The notes: generated by a model from the sequence alone, not told the origin. A DNA stretch of 64,000 bases from Pseudomonas sp. M30-35 (GCF_002163625.1 NZ_CP020892.1:434001-498000), one strand, 5' to 3'; shown: positions 27,628-40,136, counted from the first letter of the stretch. Program-made: numbers and translations.

Positions 27628-28473
27628 TTAGCGCGGCAGCTTTAGGTTGTTCCAGATCGCCAGACTCGGTTCAGACTGGTTCAGCGTATAGAAGTGCAGA
27701 CCTGGCGCGCCACCTTGTAGCAGCTGTTCGCACATTTCTGTAATCACTTGCTGGCCGAAGGCCTGAATGCTGTCGATGTCATCACCGTAAGCTTCCAGTT
27801 GCTTGCGCACCCAGCGCGGGATCTCAGCGCCACAGGCATCTGAGAAACGAGCCAGTTTGCTGTAGTTGGTGATCGGCATGATGCCCGGTACCACCGGAAT
27901 CTCAACACCCATCTTGCGCACGCGCTCGACGAAGTAGAAGTAGCTGTCGGCATTGAAGAAATACTGGGTAATCGCACTGTCGGCACCGGCTTTCGCCTTG
28001 CGCACGAAGTTGGCCAGATCATCTTCAAAGTTGCGGGCTTGCGGATGCATTTCCGGGTAAGCAGCAATTTCGATGTGGAAGTGATCGCCACTTTGCTCGC
28101 GGATAAACGCAACGAGCTCGTTGGCATAGCGCAGTTCACCGCTCGCCATGCCCATGCCCGATGGCAAGTCACCACGCAGGGCAACGATGCGCTTGATGCC
28201 GTTGCTCTTGTAGAGATCCAGCAGCTCGCGAAGCTCAGCCTTGCTGTCACCTACGCAGGAAAGATGGGGTGCGGTCGAAACTTTGATCTCACCATCGAGT
28301 TGCAGCACGGTATTGACGGTGCGGTCGCGGGTTGAGCCGCCTGCGCCATAGGTGCAGGAGAAAAAGTCCGGATTGTATGTCGCTAACTGGCGCGCAGTGG
28401 CCATCAGCTTTTCGTGCCCAGCTTCAGTTTTGGTCGGGAAAAACTCGAAGCTGAAACGGCGTTCTTGACTCAT
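27628..28473 (-). CDS. metF: Methylenetetrahydrofolate reductase
   Basis: A 281-residue flavoprotein TIM barrel that makes 5-methyl-THF, the methyl donor for methionine synthesis. Conserved segments are SFEFFPTKTEAG, SCTYGAGGSTRD, IVALRGDLPSG, EIAAYPEMHP and ITQYFFNADSY. The start at 28473 (MSQERRFSFEFFP) is chosen, with AAGGAC upstream; a 12-residue longer frame lacks support. It lies 60 bases downstream of ahcY in the same direction, so it likely shares the SAH-riboswitch-controlled transcript. This places two methionine-cycle steps under one signal. Confidence 0.95.
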   Translation of the reverse strand: MSQERRFSFEFFPTKTEAGHEKLMATARQLATYNPDFFSCTYGAGGSTRDRTVNTVLQLDGEIKVSTAPHLSCVGDSKAELRELLDLYKSNGIKRIVALRGDLPSGMGMASGELRYANELVAFIREQSGDHFHIEIAAYPEMHPQARNFEDDLANFVRKAKAGADSAITQYFFNADSYFYFVERVRKMGVEIPVVPGIMPITNYSKLARFSDACGAEIPRWVRKQLEAYGDDIDSIQAFGQQVITEMCEQLLQGGAPGLHFYTLNQSEPSLAIWNNLKLPR

Positions 28474-28533
28474 GACGATGTCCTTGTGAGCACTGGCCGT
28501 ACTCTGCATGCAGGCGTACGGCCAGTCGGCTAC

Positions 28534-30060
<1,527 letters not shown>

Positions 30061-30105
30061 GTGGCGGGCGTAACCGAAGCGGTGTCGGTCACGTGTAGCC
30101 GGGCG

Positions 30106-30134
30106 ATTATAGCGATACAGACGGTTTTGCCCAA
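30106..30134 (-). promoter_or_regulatory. Sigma-70 promoter of ahcY
   Basis: On the minus strand: -35 TTGGGC (30134-30129), a 17-base spacer, and -10 TATAAT (30111-30106). Transcription would start near 30099, about 40 bases before the riboswitch core. The perfect -10 and spacing make this one of the clearest promoters in the window. Confidence 0.8.
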
Positions 30135-30200
30135 GGCTTTCCGTCGCCCTACGCGCAACGCAGTGGTAGCCTTGGTCAATCCCGCAGTATTGGAGCCCGT

Positions 30201-30821
30201 ATGGGCAATCACAAGATTGAGATTCGCCGGCGCAACATAGAAAAAATTCTGTTCTGTGCAGAAAAAGTTTTCGCCGAAAAAGGTTTTGGCAGCACCTCCA
30301 TGGGCGATATTGCTGAAGAAGCCGGTTTGCCGCGCTCAAACCTGCATTATTACTTCAGCACCAAAGACGAGCTGTACCGCGCGGTATTGCTCGATTTGCT
30401 CGACGTCTGGAAGCAAGATGCCCTGTGTTTTGAAATGCTTGATGACCCGCGCGTTGTGTTGAGCAGCTATATCCGCGCCAAGATGAATCATTCGCGCACC
30501 CGCCCGCATGGCTCGAAAGTCTGGGCCAACGAGATTATCCACGGCGCACCCATGCTCGGTGAAACGCTGGACGACAGCTTATATAGCTGGGCGAAGATGA
30601 AAGAGGCGAAGATCAAGCAGTGGGTCGAAGACAAGCGGATTTTGCCGGTCGAACCGTCGAGCTTGCTGTATATGATCTGGGCTTCAACCCAGCACTACGC
30701 GGATTTTAACCATCAGGTAAAAGTGCTGAACGACCATCAAGCGCTGAGCGAGATGCAGTTCGAGAAAGCCGTGCAGACTATTACCACGGTGATTCTGCGT
30801 GGCATCGGCCTCGAACCGTAA
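30201..30821 (+). CDS. TetR family regulator of pyrimidine catabolism (RutR-like)
   Basis: A 206-residue one-component regulator. The N-terminal TetR helix-turn-helix includes KVFAEKGFGSTSMGDIAEEA and LPRSNLHYYFSTKDELYRAV; the C-terminal ligand domain resembles the YcdC/RutR type (WANEIIHGAPML). TGGAG lies 6 bases before the ATG. The gene converges on preA-preT, divergent from ahcY. RutR in E. coli senses uracil, and the context suggests a related pyrimidine signal. It matches PA0436 by position. The operator is not proven; the dyad at 35375-35402 is one candidate. Confidence 0.85.
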   Translation: MGNHKIEIRRRNIEKILFCAEKVFAEKGFGSTSMGDIAEEAGLPRSNLHYYFSTKDELYRAVLLDLLDVWKQDALCFEMLDDPRVVLSSYIRAKMNHSRTRPHGSKVWANEIIHGAPMLGETLDDSLYSWAKMKEAKIKQWVEDKRILPVEPSSLLYMIWASTQHYADFNHQVKVLNDHQALSEMQFEKAVQTITTVILRGIGLEP

Positions 30822-30836
30822 CATTCGCTTAGAGGG

Positions 30837-30868
30837 CCATGCGGCGTTGAACGCCGCATGGGTTTTCT
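30837..30868. terminator. Intrinsic terminator of the TetR gene
   Basis: CCATGCGGCG and CGCCGCATGG pair around a TTGAA loop and are followed by GTTTTCTC on the plus strand, 15 bases after the regulator's stop. The symmetrical stem could also serve the converging preA transcript. Confidence 0.85.
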
Positions 30869-30876
30869 CACGCCAA

Positions 30877-30901
30877 AGGGCCTGCTTATGCCACAGGCCC
30901 T
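30877..30901 (-). terminator. Stem-loop 3' of preA
   Basis: AGGGCCTG and CAGGCCCT form an 8-bp stem with a 9-base loop, 34 bases after the preA stop; TTTGGCG follows on the minus strand. It is probably a weak terminator backed up by the hairpin at 30837. Confidence 0.6.
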
Positions 30902-30934
30902 GCAAAACCTAGCGCAGCAGTTTTCGGGAGCTTT

Positions 30935-32209
30935 TTAGCTGGCTACTCGGTATGGATTGCGCGGATCTTCATTCCAGTTCAGGTAGGGCTTGCCGGTGTC
31001 CTGCACGACCATTTCGATGCAGTCTTCGACCGGGCAAGTGATTTGGCACAGGTTGCAGCCGACGCATTCATCATCAATCACCTCGTATTTATGCGTGCCG
31101 TCCGCTTGTTTAAGGCTGGCGATGGCTTGGTGCGAGGTGTCTTCGCAGGCGATATGACATCTGCCGCAGCCGATACAGGCGTCCTGATCGATTTTGGCGA
31201 TCACCTGGTAGTTGATATCGAGGTATTTCCAGTCCGTGGTATTACCCACTGCGCGGCCTGAGAAGTCGTCGAGGCTGGTATAGCCTTTGGCATCCATCCA
31301 GCGTGATAGACCGTCTTTCATGTCTTCGACAATGCGGAAACCATGCAGCATCGCAGCCGTACACACCTGCACGGCGCCGCAACCGAGTGCGACAAACTCT
31401 GCAGCATCACGCCAGCTGCCAATGCCACCAATGCCGCAGATTGGCAGGCCTTGGGTTTCGGGGTCGCGGGCGATTTCGGCGACCATGTTCAGGGCGATGG
31501 GTTTAACCGCTGCGCCGCAATAACCGCCGTGAGTGCTCTGCGTGCCGACAACCGGGAGCGCGACCATATTGTCGAGGTCAATGCTGGTGATGGAGTTGAT
31601 CGTGTTGATCAGCGATACGGCATCGGCGCCGCCGCGATGTGCGGCGCGGGCAGACAAACGCACATCGGTGATGTTGGGGGTGAGTTTCACGATGACCGGC
31701 AGCGAGCTGTAGGTTTTGCACCAGCGCGTGACCATCTCGACGTATTCAGGCACTTGCCCGACGGCTGCGCCCATGCCGCGCTCCGGCATGCCATGCGGGC
31801 AGCCAAAGTTCAGCTCGATGCCGTCTGCGCCAGTGGCTTCGACCAGCGGCAAGATGTATTTCCATGACTCTTCAACACACGGCACCATCAAGGACACAAT
31901 CAGGGCGCGGTCTGGCCAATCCTTTTTGACCTGAGTGATTTCGCGCAGGTTGATTTCCAGTGAACGGTCGGTGATCAGCTCGATATTGTTGATGCCCATC
32001 ACTTCGCGATTCGGGCCGTACAGCGCCGAGTAACGCGATGACACGTTGACCGCTGCCGGGTCTTCACCAAGGGTTTTCCAAACCACGCCGCCCCAGCCTG
32101 CTTCATAAGCGCGGACCACGTTGTAGGCTTTGTCAGTCGGCGGCGCGGAGGCCAGCCAGAAAGGATTAGGGGCTTTGATGCCTGCGAAAACGATAGAGAG
32201 ATCGGCCAT
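30935..32209 (-). CDS. preA: NAD-dependent dihydropyrimidine dehydrogenase subunit PreA
   Basis: The catalytic FMN and iron-sulfur subunit, 424 residues. The dihydroorotate-dehydrogenase-like TIM barrel (about 1-310) carries NPFWLASAPPTD, ELNFGCPHGMPERGMG, and GIGGIGSWRDAAEF. The C-terminus has two [4Fe-4S] ferredoxin motifs, CIGCGRCHIACE and CVGCNLCQITCP. With PreT it reduces uracil and thymine to the 5,6-dihydro forms, the first step of reductive pyrimidine degradation. Its ATG overlaps the preT stop (TAATG), so expression is coupled and the subunits are equimolar. It matches PA0440. Confidence 0.95.
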   Translation of the reverse strand: MADLSIVFAGIKAPNPFWLASAPPTDKAYNVVRAYEAGWGGVVWKTLGEDPAAVNVSSRYSALYGPNREVMGINNIELITDRSLEINLREITQVKKDWPDRALIVSLMVPCVEESWKYILPLVEATGADGIELNFGCPHGMPERGMGAAVGQVPEYVEMVTRWCKTYSSLPVIVKLTPNITDVRLSARAAHRGGADAVSLINTINSITSIDLDNMVALPVVGTQSTHGGYCGAAVKPIALNMVAEIARDPETQGLPICGIGGIGSWRDAAEFVALGCGAVQVCTAAMLHGFRIVEDMKDGLSRWMDAKGYTSLDDFSGRAVGNTTDWKYLDINYQVIAKIDQDACIGCGRCHIACEDTSHQAIASLKQADGTHKYEVIDDECVGCNLCQITCPVEDCIEMVVQDTGKPYLNWNEDPRNPYRVAS

Positions 32210-33627
32210 TATGCAGCCTCCACTTTCATAGCGAGGGTTGAGTGAATGGCCTCGGCAGCCAGTTTGCCGTGTTGCACGGCTTGCACTGTAAGGTCTTGGT
32301 CGAGCGAGGTGCAGTCGCCACCGGCATAGATGCCCGCAATGCTGGTGCGCAGATTTTCATCGACCCAGATGCGCTCGCCTTGGCGTTTCAATTCTGCGGC
32401 AAGCGGATCACTCAGCGCATTGCCATCAAATGCTTGGCCGATGGCTTTAAAGATTGCATCAGCGGCCAGCTCGAAGGTTTCACCGGTGGTGATCAAGCGA
32501 CCTTCGTCCATTCGGGTTCGGCTGAAACGCATGCCGCGTACTTTGCCAGCATCATCCAGCAATACCGCTTCAGGCTGGGCCCAGGTCATTAACCGGACTT
32601 GATTGGTTTTGGCTATTTCCTGTTCGTGACCGGTTGCGCCCATATCAGCCAAGCCGCGGCGATAAACCAGATTGACGTCTTGGGCGCCAAGCTTGGCCAT
32701 TTGCACCGCCATGTCGATTGCCGTGTTGCCAGCACCGAGGACGATGCAGCGCTTGGCAACCGGCAGTTGGCTGAGGTCATCACTCTGGCGCAGTTCAGCA
32801 ATGTAGTCGGTCGCGGCGAGTAACCCGGGCACATCTTCATTGGCCAGTCCAAGTTGTTTGCTGGCGCTCAGGCCGATACTCAGGAATACCGAATCAAATT
32901 GCTGATGCAGCTCACTTAAGCTCAGGTTGTCGCCAAGTTTCTGGCCGTGACGGATTTCGATGCCGCCGATTTGTAGCAGGAAGTCGACCTCCTGCTGCGC
33001 AAAGTTGTCGACGAGTTTGTACTTGGCGATCCCGTATTCATTGAGACCGCCAGACTTTTCTCTGGCCTCGAAAATCACCACGTCATGGCCATGCATGGCG
33101 AGACGATGTGCGCAGGAAAGCCCTGCTGGCCCCGCGCCAACCACGGCAACACGTTTGCCGCTGGCGGCTGAACGTTTGAATGGGTGTTCGCTGAACTTGG
33201 CATTATCAATCGCGTAGCGCTGTAGCAGACCAATCAACACCGGTGCGCATTCTTGCGCGTTATTGCGCACGCAGGCTTGCTGGCAAAGGATTTCGGTCGG
33301 GCACACCCGGGCGCAACTGCCACCCAGAATGTTGGCTGACAAAATGGTCTGCGCGGCGCCCGTGACATTGTCATGGCTGATGCTGCCAATAAACGATGGA
33401 ATGTCGATATCGCTGGGGCAGGCATTGATGCATGGCGCGTCATAGCAATACAGGCAGCGCGCGCTTTCCAATGCGGCTTGGCGGGCATTGAGAGGCGGCG
33501 CAAGGTCACTGAAATTAGCGGCCAGTTCGGTGGCGTCTGCGTCCGGACGAGGTAAGTGGCTGAGTGTATCTATCACGGGTTTATGCCTCACGGTTTTGTG
33601 ATTGTTATCAAGGCTGCTGACCGCCAT
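32209..33627 (-). CDS. preT: NAD-dependent dihydropyrimidine dehydrogenase subunit PreT
   Basis: The FAD- and NAD-binding electron-entry subunit, 472 residues. The N-terminal GltD-type iron-sulfur part has CLYCYDAPCINACPSDI and CARVCPTEILCQQAC; the FAD site is VAVVGAGPAGLSCAHRL and the NAD site IVLGAGNTAIDMAV. It passes electrons from NADH to PreA. The start is uncertain: the ATG at 33627 has no Shine-Dalgarno sequence, and GTG codons about 11 and 16 residues in are alternatives. It lies 107 bases downstream of the dihydropyrimidinase gene. It matches PA0439. Confidence 0.92.
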   Translation of the reverse strand: MAVSSLDNNHKTVRHKPVIDTLSHLPRPDADATELAANFSDLAPPLNARQAALESARCLYCYDAPCINACPSDIDIPSFIGSISHDNVTGAAQTILSANILGGSCARVCPTEILCQQACVRNNAQECAPVLIGLLQRYAIDNAKFSEHPFKRSAASGKRVAVVGAGPAGLSCAHRLAMHGHDVVIFEAREKSGGLNEYGIAKYKLVDNFAQQEVDFLLQIGGIEIRHGQKLGDNLSLSELHQQFDSVFLSIGLSASKQLGLANEDVPGLLAATDYIAELRQSDDLSQLPVAKRCIVLGAGNTAIDMAVQMAKLGAQDVNLVYRRGLADMGATGHEQEIAKTNQVRLMTWAQPEAVLLDDAGKVRGMRFSRTRMDEGRLITTGETFELAADAIFKAIGQAFDGNALSDPLAAELKRQGERIWVDENLRTSIAGIYAGGDCTSLDQDLTVQAVQHGKLAAEAIHSTLAMKVEAA

Positions 33628-33734
33628 ATGAGGGGGCTAAACCCTCGGCGTTATTGGCCAGTAATCTTGTGGGCAGTCAAATCGTTGATACGGTTGCGGC
33701 CCACCTCTTCGGGTGGGTGCGCAGTGGTTGAGGG

Positions 33735-35790
<2,056 letters not shown>

Positions 35791-37281
35791 ATGCAGCAGA
35801 GCAGATCGGAAGTAACCGAACGCGATGGCCTGTTCGAACTCGACGCTGGCACCGATGTACTGGATAGCCCGCGCTATAACCACGATATCGCGCCGACCAA
35901 GGTGCATGAACGAACCTGGAACAAATGGCACATCACTGCGTTGTGGGTGGGCATGTCGATTTGTGTGCCGACCTACACCTTGGGCGGCGTACTTACCGCC
36001 TACTTTGGTTTGTCGGTGGGCGAGGCGTTGCTGGCGATTTTACTGGCCAACATCGTGGTCTTGATTCCGCTGACACTCAACGCATTTCCCGGCACCAAGT
36101 ACGGCATACCGTTCCCGGTACTGTTGCGTTCGTCGTTCGGCATCATCGGCTCTAACGTGCCCTGTTTGATTCGCGCAGTGGTGGCATGTGGCTGGTTTGG
36201 TATCCAGACCATGTTCGGCGGCTTGGCGATTCACCTGTTTCTCGGTTCGATCTTCGAGGGCTGGAAGGCTTTGGGCGGCACCGGTGAGGTGATCGGTTTC
36301 ATGATCTTCTGGGTGCTCAACCTCTGGGTTGTTTTACGCGGTGCCGAATCGATCAAATGGCTGGAAACCTTGTCTGCACCGCTGCTGGTGCTGGTCGGTG
36401 CGGGGCTGTTGGTTTGGGCGCTGCCGAATGTGTCGATGACCGAGTTGATGGCGCAGCCTCCCAAACGCCCTGAAGGGGCCAGTGTGGTGGGCTACTTCTT
36501 GGCCGGTCTAACCGCAATGGTCGGCTTCTGGGCGACATTGTCTTTGAATATCCCGGATTTCAGCCGCTACGCGAAAAGCCAGAAAGACCAGATCGTCGGG
36601 CAAATTATTGGTTTGCCATTGACCATGTTTCTGTTCGCCGCGCTGGGCGTGGTGATGACTGCTGCTTCGGCATCGCTGGTCGGTGAAACAGTCTCGGACC
36701 CGGTTAGTTTGATTGGCCATATCCAAAGTCCGGGTTGGGTGGCTCTGGCCATGGCGCTGATCATCGTGGCGACGCTCTCAACCAATACCGCCGCCAACAT
36801 TGTCTCGCCAACTAACGATTTCCAGAACATTGCTCCCAAGCTGATCAATCGCAGCAAAGCGGTGTTTATCACCGGTTTTGTCGGCCTCGGTCTGATGGGT
36901 CATGAGTTGCTGAAAAAGCTCGGCTGGATTGTCTCCGATGTCAGCCTCGAGAGTGTGTATTCGAACTGGTTGTTGGGTTATTCCAGCTTGCTCGGGCCTA
37001 TAGCCGGGATCATGGTGGTTGATTACTTTTTGATCAAAAAACAACGTTTGGATTTGCCGGGCTTGTATTTGGATAACGTTTATCCCGCCTGGAATCTAAT
37101 GGGCTTCGCGGCCTTTGCGCTGCCAGTTGCCTTGACGCTGATGTCACTCAGCAGCGAGGCGTTCAGCTGGTTCTACGATTACGGCTGGTTTACCGGCTCG
37201 GCGCTGGGCGGGCTGATTTATTTTGTCCTGTGCAGTATGAGCAGCCCACGCCCTGCTGTTGTTGCCAAGCCGACGCTGTAA
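35791..37281 (+). CDS. NCS1 family nucleobase:cation symporter
   Basis: A 496-residue inner-membrane transporter of the NCS1 (Mhp1/FurE/CodB) family with about twelve membrane helices. Family features include the N-terminal RTWNKWHITALWVGMSI, the helix I-II region VPTYTLGG, and WATLSLNIPDFSRYAKSQ. It starts at ATG 35791 with GGAG six bases upstream; an in-frame TTG at 35779 is rejected. By context it should import uracil, thymine, hydantoin or allantoin for the pathway next door. It corresponds to PA0443. The hydrolase gene follows 35 bases later. Confidence 0.92.
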   Translation: MQQSRSEVTERDGLFELDAGTDVLDSPRYNHDIAPTKVHERTWNKWHITALWVGMSICVPTYTLGGVLTAYFGLSVGEALLAILLANIVVLIPLTLNAFPGTKYGIPFPVLLRSSFGIIGSNVPCLIRAVVACGWFGIQTMFGGLAIHLFLGSIFEGWKALGGTGEVIGFMIFWVLNLWVVLRGAESIKWLETLSAPLLVLVGAGLLVWALPNVSMTELMAQPPKRPEGASVVGYFLAGLTAMVGFWATLSLNIPDFSRYAKSQKDQIVGQIIGLPLTMFLFAALGVVMTAASASLVGETVSDPVSLIGHIQSPGWVALAMALIIVATLSTNTAANIVSPTNDFQNIAPKLINRSKAVFITGFVGLGLMGHELLKKLGWIVSDVSLESVYSNWLLGYSSLLGPIAGIMVVDYFLIKKQRLDLPGLYLDNVYPAWNLMGFAAFALPVALTLMSLSSEAFSWFYDYGWFTGSALGGLIYFVLCSMSSPRPAVVAKPTL

Positions 37282-37316
37282 ACCATAAGAGTTGCTTCTT
37301 GCCTGAGGAGGTAAAC

Positions 37317-38600
37317 ATGACTGCTACCAATGCTGTTTTGCAATCCACTGATCAGCACATCAATGGTGATCGTTTATGGCAATCACTGATGGAATTGGCC
37401 CAGCTTGGCGCCACAGCCAAAGGCGGTGTCTGCCGTTTGGCACTGACCGACCTGGATCGCCAGGCGCGTGACTTGTTCGTCAAGTGGTGCGAAGCCGCGG
37501 GGTGCAGCGTGACGGTTGATACGGTGGGCAATATCTTTGCGCGCCGCCCCGGGCGCAATCCTGATTTGCCGCCGGTGATGACCGGCAGTCATATCGACAC
37601 GCAACCGACTGGCGGCAAGTTTGATGGCTGTTTTGGCGTGCTGGCCGGCGTCGAGGTATTGCGTACTCTGAATGATTTGGCAATCGAGACCGAAGCTCCG
37701 CTGGAAGTGGTGGTCTGGACCAACGAAGAGGGTTCGCGTTTCGCGCCATGCATGATGGGCTCTGGGGTATTTGCCAGTAAATTCACCCTTGAGGAAACCT
37801 TGGCCAAGGTCGATGCCGGTGGCGTGACGGTCGGTGAAGCGCTAAATGCTATTGGTTATGCCGGTAGCCGCAAGGCCACGGGGCATGCGGTTGGCGCCTA
37901 TTTTGAGGCGCATATCGAGCAGGGGCCGATTCTTGAAGACGAAGAGAAAACCATCGGCGTCGTGCTCGGTGCATTGGGTCAGAAGTGGTTTGACCTGACC
38001 CTGCGCGGCGTTGAAGCGCATGCAGGTCCAACACCCATGCACCTGCGTAAAGATGCCTTGGTCGGTGCGGCCGCGGTGGTCGCGGCGGTAAATCGCGTGG
38101 CCCTTGAGCATCAGCCGCATGCCTGCGGCACCGTGGGTTGTTTGCAGGCATATCCGGGCTCGCGCAATGTGATTCCGGGTGAAGTGCGCATGACCCTGGA
38201 TTTTCGTCACCTTGAGCCTGCGCGGCTGGACTCAATGATCGATGAGGTGCGTAAAGTCATAGAAACCATCAGCGCTGAGCATGGCTTAAGCGTTGAGTTG
38301 ACGCCAACGGCAGATTTTCCACCGCTGTATTTCGACAACGTTTGTGTCGATGCGGTGCGCAGAGCGGCTCAAGGTTTAGGTCTGTCACACATGGATATCG
38401 TCAGCGGTGCGGGGCATGACGCAATCTTTCTTGCAGAGCTGGGTCCGGCCGGGATGATTTTTGTGCCTTGCGAGGGAGGGATCAGCCATAACGAGATCGA
38501 AAATGCTGCGCCCAGTGATCTGGCAGCAGGTTGCGCAGTGCTGTTAAGGGCAATGCTGCAAGCATCGGTAGCGTTAGCCAGCGGTAAACTGGCGGCATGA
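37317..38600 (+). CDS. Zn-dependent hydrolase, probable N-carbamoyl-beta-amino acid amidohydrolase
   Basis: An M20-family amidase of 427 residues. Metal and catalytic motifs are GSHIDTQPTGGKFDG, NEEGSRF, EAHIEQGP and the C-terminal GGISHNE. The family includes beta-ureidopropionase, allantoate amidohydrolase and L-carbamoylase. Next to PreA, PreT, dihydropyrimidinase and an NCS1 carrier, beta-ureidopropionase (step three, giving beta-alanine, CO2 and ammonia) is the best call; PA0444 is annotated similarly. A strong GAGGAGGT precedes the ATG at 37317. Confidence 0.92.
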   Translation: MTATNAVLQSTDQHINGDRLWQSLMELAQLGATAKGGVCRLALTDLDRQARDLFVKWCEAAGCSVTVDTVGNIFARRPGRNPDLPPVMTGSHIDTQPTGGKFDGCFGVLAGVEVLRTLNDLAIETEAPLEVVVWTNEEGSRFAPCMMGSGVFASKFTLEETLAKVDAGGVTVGEALNAIGYAGSRKATGHAVGAYFEAHIEQGPILEDEEKTIGVVLGALGQKWFDLTLRGVEAHAGPTPMHLRKDALVGAAAVVAAVNRVALEHQPHACGTVGCLQAYPGSRNVIPGEVRMTLDFRHLEPARLDSMIDEVRKVIETISAEHGLSVELTPTADFPPLYFDNVCVDAVRRAAQGLGLSHMDIVSGAGHDAIFLAELGPAGMIFVPCEGGISHNEIENAAPSDLAAGCAVLLRAMLQASVALASGKLAA

Positions 38601-38647
38601 TTGCCTGATACGCCTTGAAGTTGGCACATTTGCTGATGGACGACCGC

Positions 38648-38673
38648 GGCCCTACAGATCAAGCTGTAGGGCC
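38648..38673 (+). terminator. Stem-loop 3' of the hydrolase gene
   Basis: GGCCCTACAG and CTGTAGGGCC form a perfect 10-bp stem with an ATCAAG loop, 47 bases after the stop. Only a short T stretch follows (TATCTGACTT), so it may be a weak or Rho-assisted terminator. Confidence 0.65.
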
Positions 38674-38697
38674 TATCTGACTTACAGCGGAGCTGTT

Positions 38698-39084
38698 ATG
38701 ACCATTGCCTTCTGGTGTGTGTTGATTGCGATCTTCCTGCCCTACGTCTCGACCGCACTCGCTAAAGGACTTAGTAACGGGTTTTCCCCAAAAAATAACT
38801 ATGACCCAAGGGCTTATCTTGGCAGTCTTGAAGGAGTCGCTCGTCGCGCTAACAACGCGCAGCTCAATGGTTTTGAAGTCACCCCGGCATTTGCGGCTGC
38901 GGTAATCATCGCTCACTTGGCCGGCGGTGCTCAGCAAAGTCTGATTGATCAGCTGGCGATCGCTTTTATCATCAGTCGGATTCTTTACACCGCTTGTTAC
39001 CTTGCTGATTTAGCACCGGTGCGCTCGCTGATGTGGTTTATCAACATGGGCCTGATCATCAGCTTATTCGTGGTCGCCGCCTGA
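38698..39084 (+). CDS. MAPEG family membrane protein
   Basis: A 128-residue protein with three or four hydrophobic helices (MTIAFWCVLIAIFLPYVSTA; TPAFAAAVIIAHLAGG; ILYTACYLADLAPVRSLMWF; MGLIISLFVVAA). The N in RANNAQLNGFEVTPAF and the YTACYLADL segment fit the MAPEG superfamily (membrane-associated proteins in eicosanoid and glutathione metabolism). The bacterial substrate is unknown. GGAG lies six bases before the ATG. It appears monocistronic, between two inverted repeats. Confidence 0.85.
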   Translation: MTIAFWCVLIAIFLPYVSTALAKGLSNGFSPKNNYDPRAYLGSLEGVARRANNAQLNGFEVTPAFAAAVIIAHLAGGAQQSLIDQLAIAFIISRILYTACYLADLAPVRSLMWFINMGLIISLFVVAA

Positions 39085-39102
39085 CACACAGCGCTCTGTA
39101 GC

Positions 39103-39149
39103 TGTCGCGCAGCGCTGGATTGTTAGGTAAAACCCAGCGCTGCGCGACA
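39103..39149. repeat. Perfect 16-bp inverted repeat 3' of the MAPEG gene
   Basis: TGTCGCGCAGCGCTGG (39103-39118) is exactly complementary to CCAGCGCTGCGCGACA (39134-39149), with a 15-base loop. It begins 19 bases after the stop. There is no T-tract, so it resembles a REP/BIME-type stem more than a classical terminator. I saw no second copy in the window. Confidence 0.8.
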
Positions 39150-39236
39150 CATGCGGCAAATTACCGCGCTTGGCCGGTGCCGCTGGAGCATGGATACTGT
39201 CGCGCTTGTTGAGCCTGATTGCTGCGCGAAGGTGTT

Positions 39237-39686
39237 ATGAAGCTGAGAAACGTATTATTGATTCTGCTGGCCAGTCTGACCCTTGCCGCCTGCGGTGGTG
39301 TTGACCCCAACTCTCCGCTAGGCCAGCGCCAAACCATCTTCAAACAAATGCTCAAGACCAGTGAAGATCTGGGGGGCATGATGCGCGGACGTATCGTTTT
39401 TGATGGGCCGCGTTTTGTTGCAGGCGCCGCTAAGCTGGACGCCTTGTCTAAAACGCCATGGCAGTACTTCCCGCAAGTTAAGGAAGAAGATGACACCAAC
39501 GCCCGTGATGATGTCTGGAAACGTCAGGCGCGTTTCAAGCAGCTGGCTGATGAGCTTGAGGCCAATACCGCTGCGTTAGTCGTTGCAACCACTGCCAAAC
39601 CGCTTAAAAGCTCAGGACTGGTCGCGCCGATGCAGGCTGTTGAGGACAGCTGCAAAGCCTGTCACCAAGAGTTCCGCAATCACTAA
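39237..39686 (+). CDS. Lipoprotein cytochrome c'-like protein
   Basis: A 149-residue exported protein. The signal peptide ends in a lipobox (ILLASLTLAACGG), implying a membrane-anchored lipoprotein. A helical body follows, with one heme-binding CKACH motif near the C-terminus (EDSCKACHQEFRNH), the position expected for cytochrome c'/c-556. Cytochromes c' bind NO or act in electron transfer; the lipid anchor is less common. The start is ATG 39237 with GAAGG upstream. No redox partners are adjacent. Confidence 0.85.
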   Translation: MKLRNVLLILLASLTLAACGGVDPNSPLGQRQTIFKQMLKTSEDLGGMMRGRIVFDGPRFVAGAAKLDALSKTPWQYFPQVKEEDDTNARDDVWKRQARFKQLADELEANTAALVVATTAKPLKSSGLVAPMQAVEDSCKACHQEFRNH

Positions 39687-39734
39687 GCACTCTTTAAACC
39701 GCCGAGAAGCGCACTCGCTTTTTCCAGCGGCTCG

Positions 39735-40136
39735 CTAACTGCTCCTGGCTTGAGTTTCTACTTGTTCAAGTGTTTTGCGAGCTTTGCTGAGTCGTTTCTG
39801 GTTTGCGGAAATACTGTCGGCATTGCCTGCGCCCAGCGCGGCGATCAAGTGTTTCTCGCTATCACGCACGTTTGATTGGGCTTGGGACACCTGCGCGCCA
39901 TGTGCGGAGTTCGAGCCTAGTTTTGCGCAATGTTGTTCGATCTTGTCCAGCTCTTGCTGGGTATCAGACAGTCGAGCGGTGTCGCCAAGGGTGCGGACTT
40001 GCTCAGTTTTATCCTTGAGGTCTTGGCGTTTACTGATGCAGTTGTTCAGTGGGTCGCTGCCCTGCGCCGCGATCACTGCATTAGTTAATAGCGCCGCGCC
40101 GCTGAGTAAGAAAATAAGCGTTGATCTCTTCAACAT
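39735..40136 (-). CDS. DUF1090 family periplasmic protein (YqjC-like)
   Basis: A 133-residue exported protein: signal peptide MLKRSTLIFLLSGAALLTNA with cleavage near VIAA, then a Gln/Lys/Glu-rich helical, probably coiled-coil, domain. Two cysteines (NNCISKRQD and EQHCAKLG) could form a disulfide. Similar to E. coli YqjC and the DUF1090 family, whose function is not established. It lies between the cytochrome c'-like gene (convergent) and ligB (same strand, 81 bases apart). Confidence 0.85.
   Translation of the reverse strand: MLKRSTLIFLLSGAALLTNAVIAAQGSDPLNNCISKRQDLKDKTEQVRTLGDTARLSDTQQELDKIEQHCAKLGSNSAHGAQVSQAQSNVRDSEKHLIAALGAGNADSISANQKRLSKARKTLEQVETQARSS

Noticed and set aside
30174..30181. 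TTGGTCAA near the TetR regulator, resembling half of a RutR box
   Set aside because: Only one half-site; the neighbouring bases do not form the second half.
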